DNA from: Pseudonocardia broussonetiae
Lineage (GTDB): Bacteria > Actinomycetota > Actinomycetes > Mycobacteriales > Pseudonocardiaceae
NCBI RefSeq assembly: GCF_013155125.1
Contig: NZ_CP053564.1
Location: 4,657,501-4,721,500 of the forward strand
Length of the DNA stretch: 64,000 nt
Direction of reading: 5' to 3'
Shown here: piece by piece, positions 62,822 through 64,000 of the stretch
Layout of the letters: every line of letters begins with the position of its first letter
Position numbering within the stretch: position 1 is the first letter of the stretch
Notes under the pieces: model-generated
Told to the model about the DNA's origin: nothing
Database searches by the model: none
Seen by the model: the letters and a program-made list of their open reading frames with translations, nothing else
Translations under genes and position numbers: made by a program

Positions 62822-63595
62822 TCACCGCGGCCGCAGCCGGCCCAGCAGCGGGATCGCCGCGATCTTCTCCTCGGTGAGCTCGGCCCACGCGATGCCGCCG
62901 GTCGGCCGGTCGCCCCGGAGCGGGCGGCAGTCGATCACCCGGTCCGGCGTGACGACCAGGTCGACGGGCGCGTCGTGCCCGGCCGTCGGGACCACCCCGG
63001 CCGGGCGGACCTGCAGCTCGTGCACCGTGGTCACGACGAGCGTGCGCGGCCCGATGAGCCCGGCGGCCGCGGCGAGGGCGAACTCGAGGTCGGCGAACCC
63101 GCCGCCCTTGCCCAGCCGGGCCCCGTCCTCGCCGACGGCCACGCAGCCGGTGACCACGAGGTCGACCGGCTCGAGCTCGGCGACCGCCACCCGCCGGGCC
63201 GAGCGCGTGGCTCCGGCGATCGAGGCGGCGCGGCGCGGGGGGTCGGCGAGGTGGGCGGGATCGAGCAGGAAGAACGGCTCGGGCTCGGCCAGGCGGGGCA
63301 CGGCCATGTAGACGGTGCGCCCGTCCTCCAGCGCCCGCTGCCGGACCGGCAGCTGCGCGGAGTCGGGGTTGGCCTTGAGGGTGCGCGCCGCGGCCCAGGC
63401 GTCGGTCCCGCGCAGGCGCTGCGCCGCGGCCTCGGCGCCGGTGAAGTTGGAGATGCGGTTCCGTGCGCCGGGGAAGCGCGCGACCTTCCCGTCGACGAGC
63501 GAGGTCCAGACCTCCTCGCGCAGCGCGGCCTTGGCGGCGAGCAGGGCGGGGTCGCCGCCGGCGTCGCGGTCGTGGCGGCCGGGGGTGCGGGTCAC
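62822..63595 (-). CDS. 5-formyltetrahydrofolate cyclo-ligase-like protein
   Basis: 257 residues. Fits the longer MTHFS-domain type: AALREEVWTSL, ISNFTGAEAAAQRL, ALEDGRTVYMAVPRL, CVAVGEDGARLGKGGGFADLEFAL and the C-terminal TVHELQV / VDLVVTPDRVIDC. The ATP-dependent conversion of 5-formyl-THF to methenyl-THF is the family reaction. Its GTG overlaps the stop of the upstream SDR gene by 4 bp, so the two are coupled. Confidence 0.87.
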   Translation of the reverse strand: MTRTPGRHDRDAGGDPALLAAKAALREEVWTSLVDGKVARFPGARNRISNFTGAEAAAQRLRGTDAWAAARTLKANPDSAQLPVRQRALEDGRTVYMAVPRLAEPEPFFLLDPAHLADPPRRAASIAGATRSARRVAVAELEPVDLVVTGCVAVGEDGARLGKGGGFADLEFALAAAAGLIGPRTLVVTTVHELQVRPAGVVPTAGHDAPVDLVVTPDRVIDCRPLRGDRPTGGIAWAELTEEKIAAIPLLGRLRPR

Positions 63596-64000
63596 GAGCC
63601 GGCGACGCGCCGCCGCTCGCCCTGCGCCCGCATCCGCGCGAGCACCGGCAGCGCGATGCGGGGCACCACCGACCCGGTACGGGCCATCACCGCGCGGCGC
63701 AGCGGCAGCGAGCGCACCACCCGCTTCCCGTCGAGGAGCTCCAGCGCGGCGTCCGCGACGGTCTCCGGCGTGAGCAGCGTCTTCTGCGAGTGCAGGATCG
63801 CGGTGTCGGCGTGGCCCTGCTCGGCCCGGACCAGCGCGGTGTCGGCGGCGTCGGGGCACAGGGCGTGGGCGCGGACCGGGATGCGGTCGAGGTCGAGGTC
63901 GCCCTGCAGGCTGGTGGTGAAGTTGAGCACGGCCGACTTCGACGCCGCGTAGACCGCGAGGCCGGGCACCGGCCCGTGCGCCGACATCGAGGCGATGTTG
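63592..64000 (-). CDS. SDR family oxidoreductase, C-terminal part
   Basis: The last 135 residues of a short-chain dehydrogenase; the N-terminus lies beyond the window edge. Catalytic Tyr/Lys are in LAVYAASKSAVLNF, preceded by NIASMSA. The tail (TGSVVPRIALPVLARMRAQGERR) is basic. Substrate unknown. Coupled to the cyclo-ligase-like gene by a GTGA overlap. Confidence 0.85.
   Translation of the reverse strand, partial: NIASMSAHGPVPGLAVYAASKSAVLNFTTSLQGDLDLDRIPVRAHALCPDAADTALVRAEQGHADTAILHSQKTLLTPETVADAALELLDGKRVVRSLPLRRAVMARTGSVVPRIALPVLARMRAQGERRRVAGS

Overview
This is a 64 kb stretch of a very GC-rich, gene-dense chromosome from an actinobacterium, most likely of the Pseudonocardia/Pseudonocardiaceae group. 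The assignment is an inference from extreme third-position GC, frequent GTG starts, a DUF397/XRE pair, actinobacterial families such as DIP1984 and DUF3152, an actinobacterial-type LexA box, and many genes whose -10 hexamer lies only 6-8 bases before the start codon (apparently leaderless mRNAs). No rRNA, complete tRNA, transposase, integrase or CRISPR array is visible. The sequence looks like ordinary core/accessory chromosome, with two striking non-coding repeat fields.

Layout. 1-5.9 kb: a hybrid histidine kinase cut by the window edge, a CynX/NimT-like MFS transporter and an unusual GH13 enzyme. 5.9-7.2 kb: a gene-free divergent region with a G-run cluster and an array of 82-bp repeats bounded by GTGATC/GATCAC. 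7.2-12.4 kb: a hotdog thioesterase, dinB with a LexA box over its start, an AtuA-family protein, and a Pro/Gly- and Asp/Ser/Gly-rich membrane-anchored protein. 12.6-16.8 kb: a tightly overlapped operon for an aromatic or related compound (MFS permease, Rieske oxygenase, 60-aa CxC protein, ferredoxin-type reductase, IclR regulator). 17.0-21.8 kb: a TetR regulator overlapping a heterodimeric ABC exporter, plus a VOC protein.

21.8-22.9 kb: a second gene-free field carrying nine copies of a 16-bp palindrome and two longer palindromes. It precedes a Clp/Hsp100-type ATPase lacking both the N and M domains. 24.9-32.0 kb: DIP1984 protein, MFS exporter, SDR, and a glycosyltransferase/membrane operon. 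32.1-38.0 kb: dienelactone hydrolase, MHS permease, and a membrane flavoreductase followed by two exported proteins. 38.0-45.2 kb: a ROK repressor divergent from a sugar/polyol ABC import operon ending in a Gfo/Idh dehydrogenase and a xylose-isomerase-like enzyme. 45.2-50.5 kb: an M50-like peptidase, an MhqO/MhqD-like pair, a YciO/Sua5 protein and a GGDEF-EAL enzyme.

50.7-56.4 kb: a DUF397-XRE-RluA-LURP-one-like operon, a small CxxC protein, a GPP34-TPR protein and a second ROK regulator. 56.5-64 kb: alpha-glucosidase, a DMT exporter with a divergent MocR regulator, several small proteins, a TVP38 membrane protein, a DUF3152 metalloprotease-like protein, a 5-formyl-THF cyclo-ligase-like protein and a truncated SDR.

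The most unusual material is the two non-coding palindromic repeat fields. Also notable are the recurring leaderless architecture (including a LexA box that covers the apparent -10 of dinB), the asymmetric ABC exporter, and the minimal Hsp100 ATPase.
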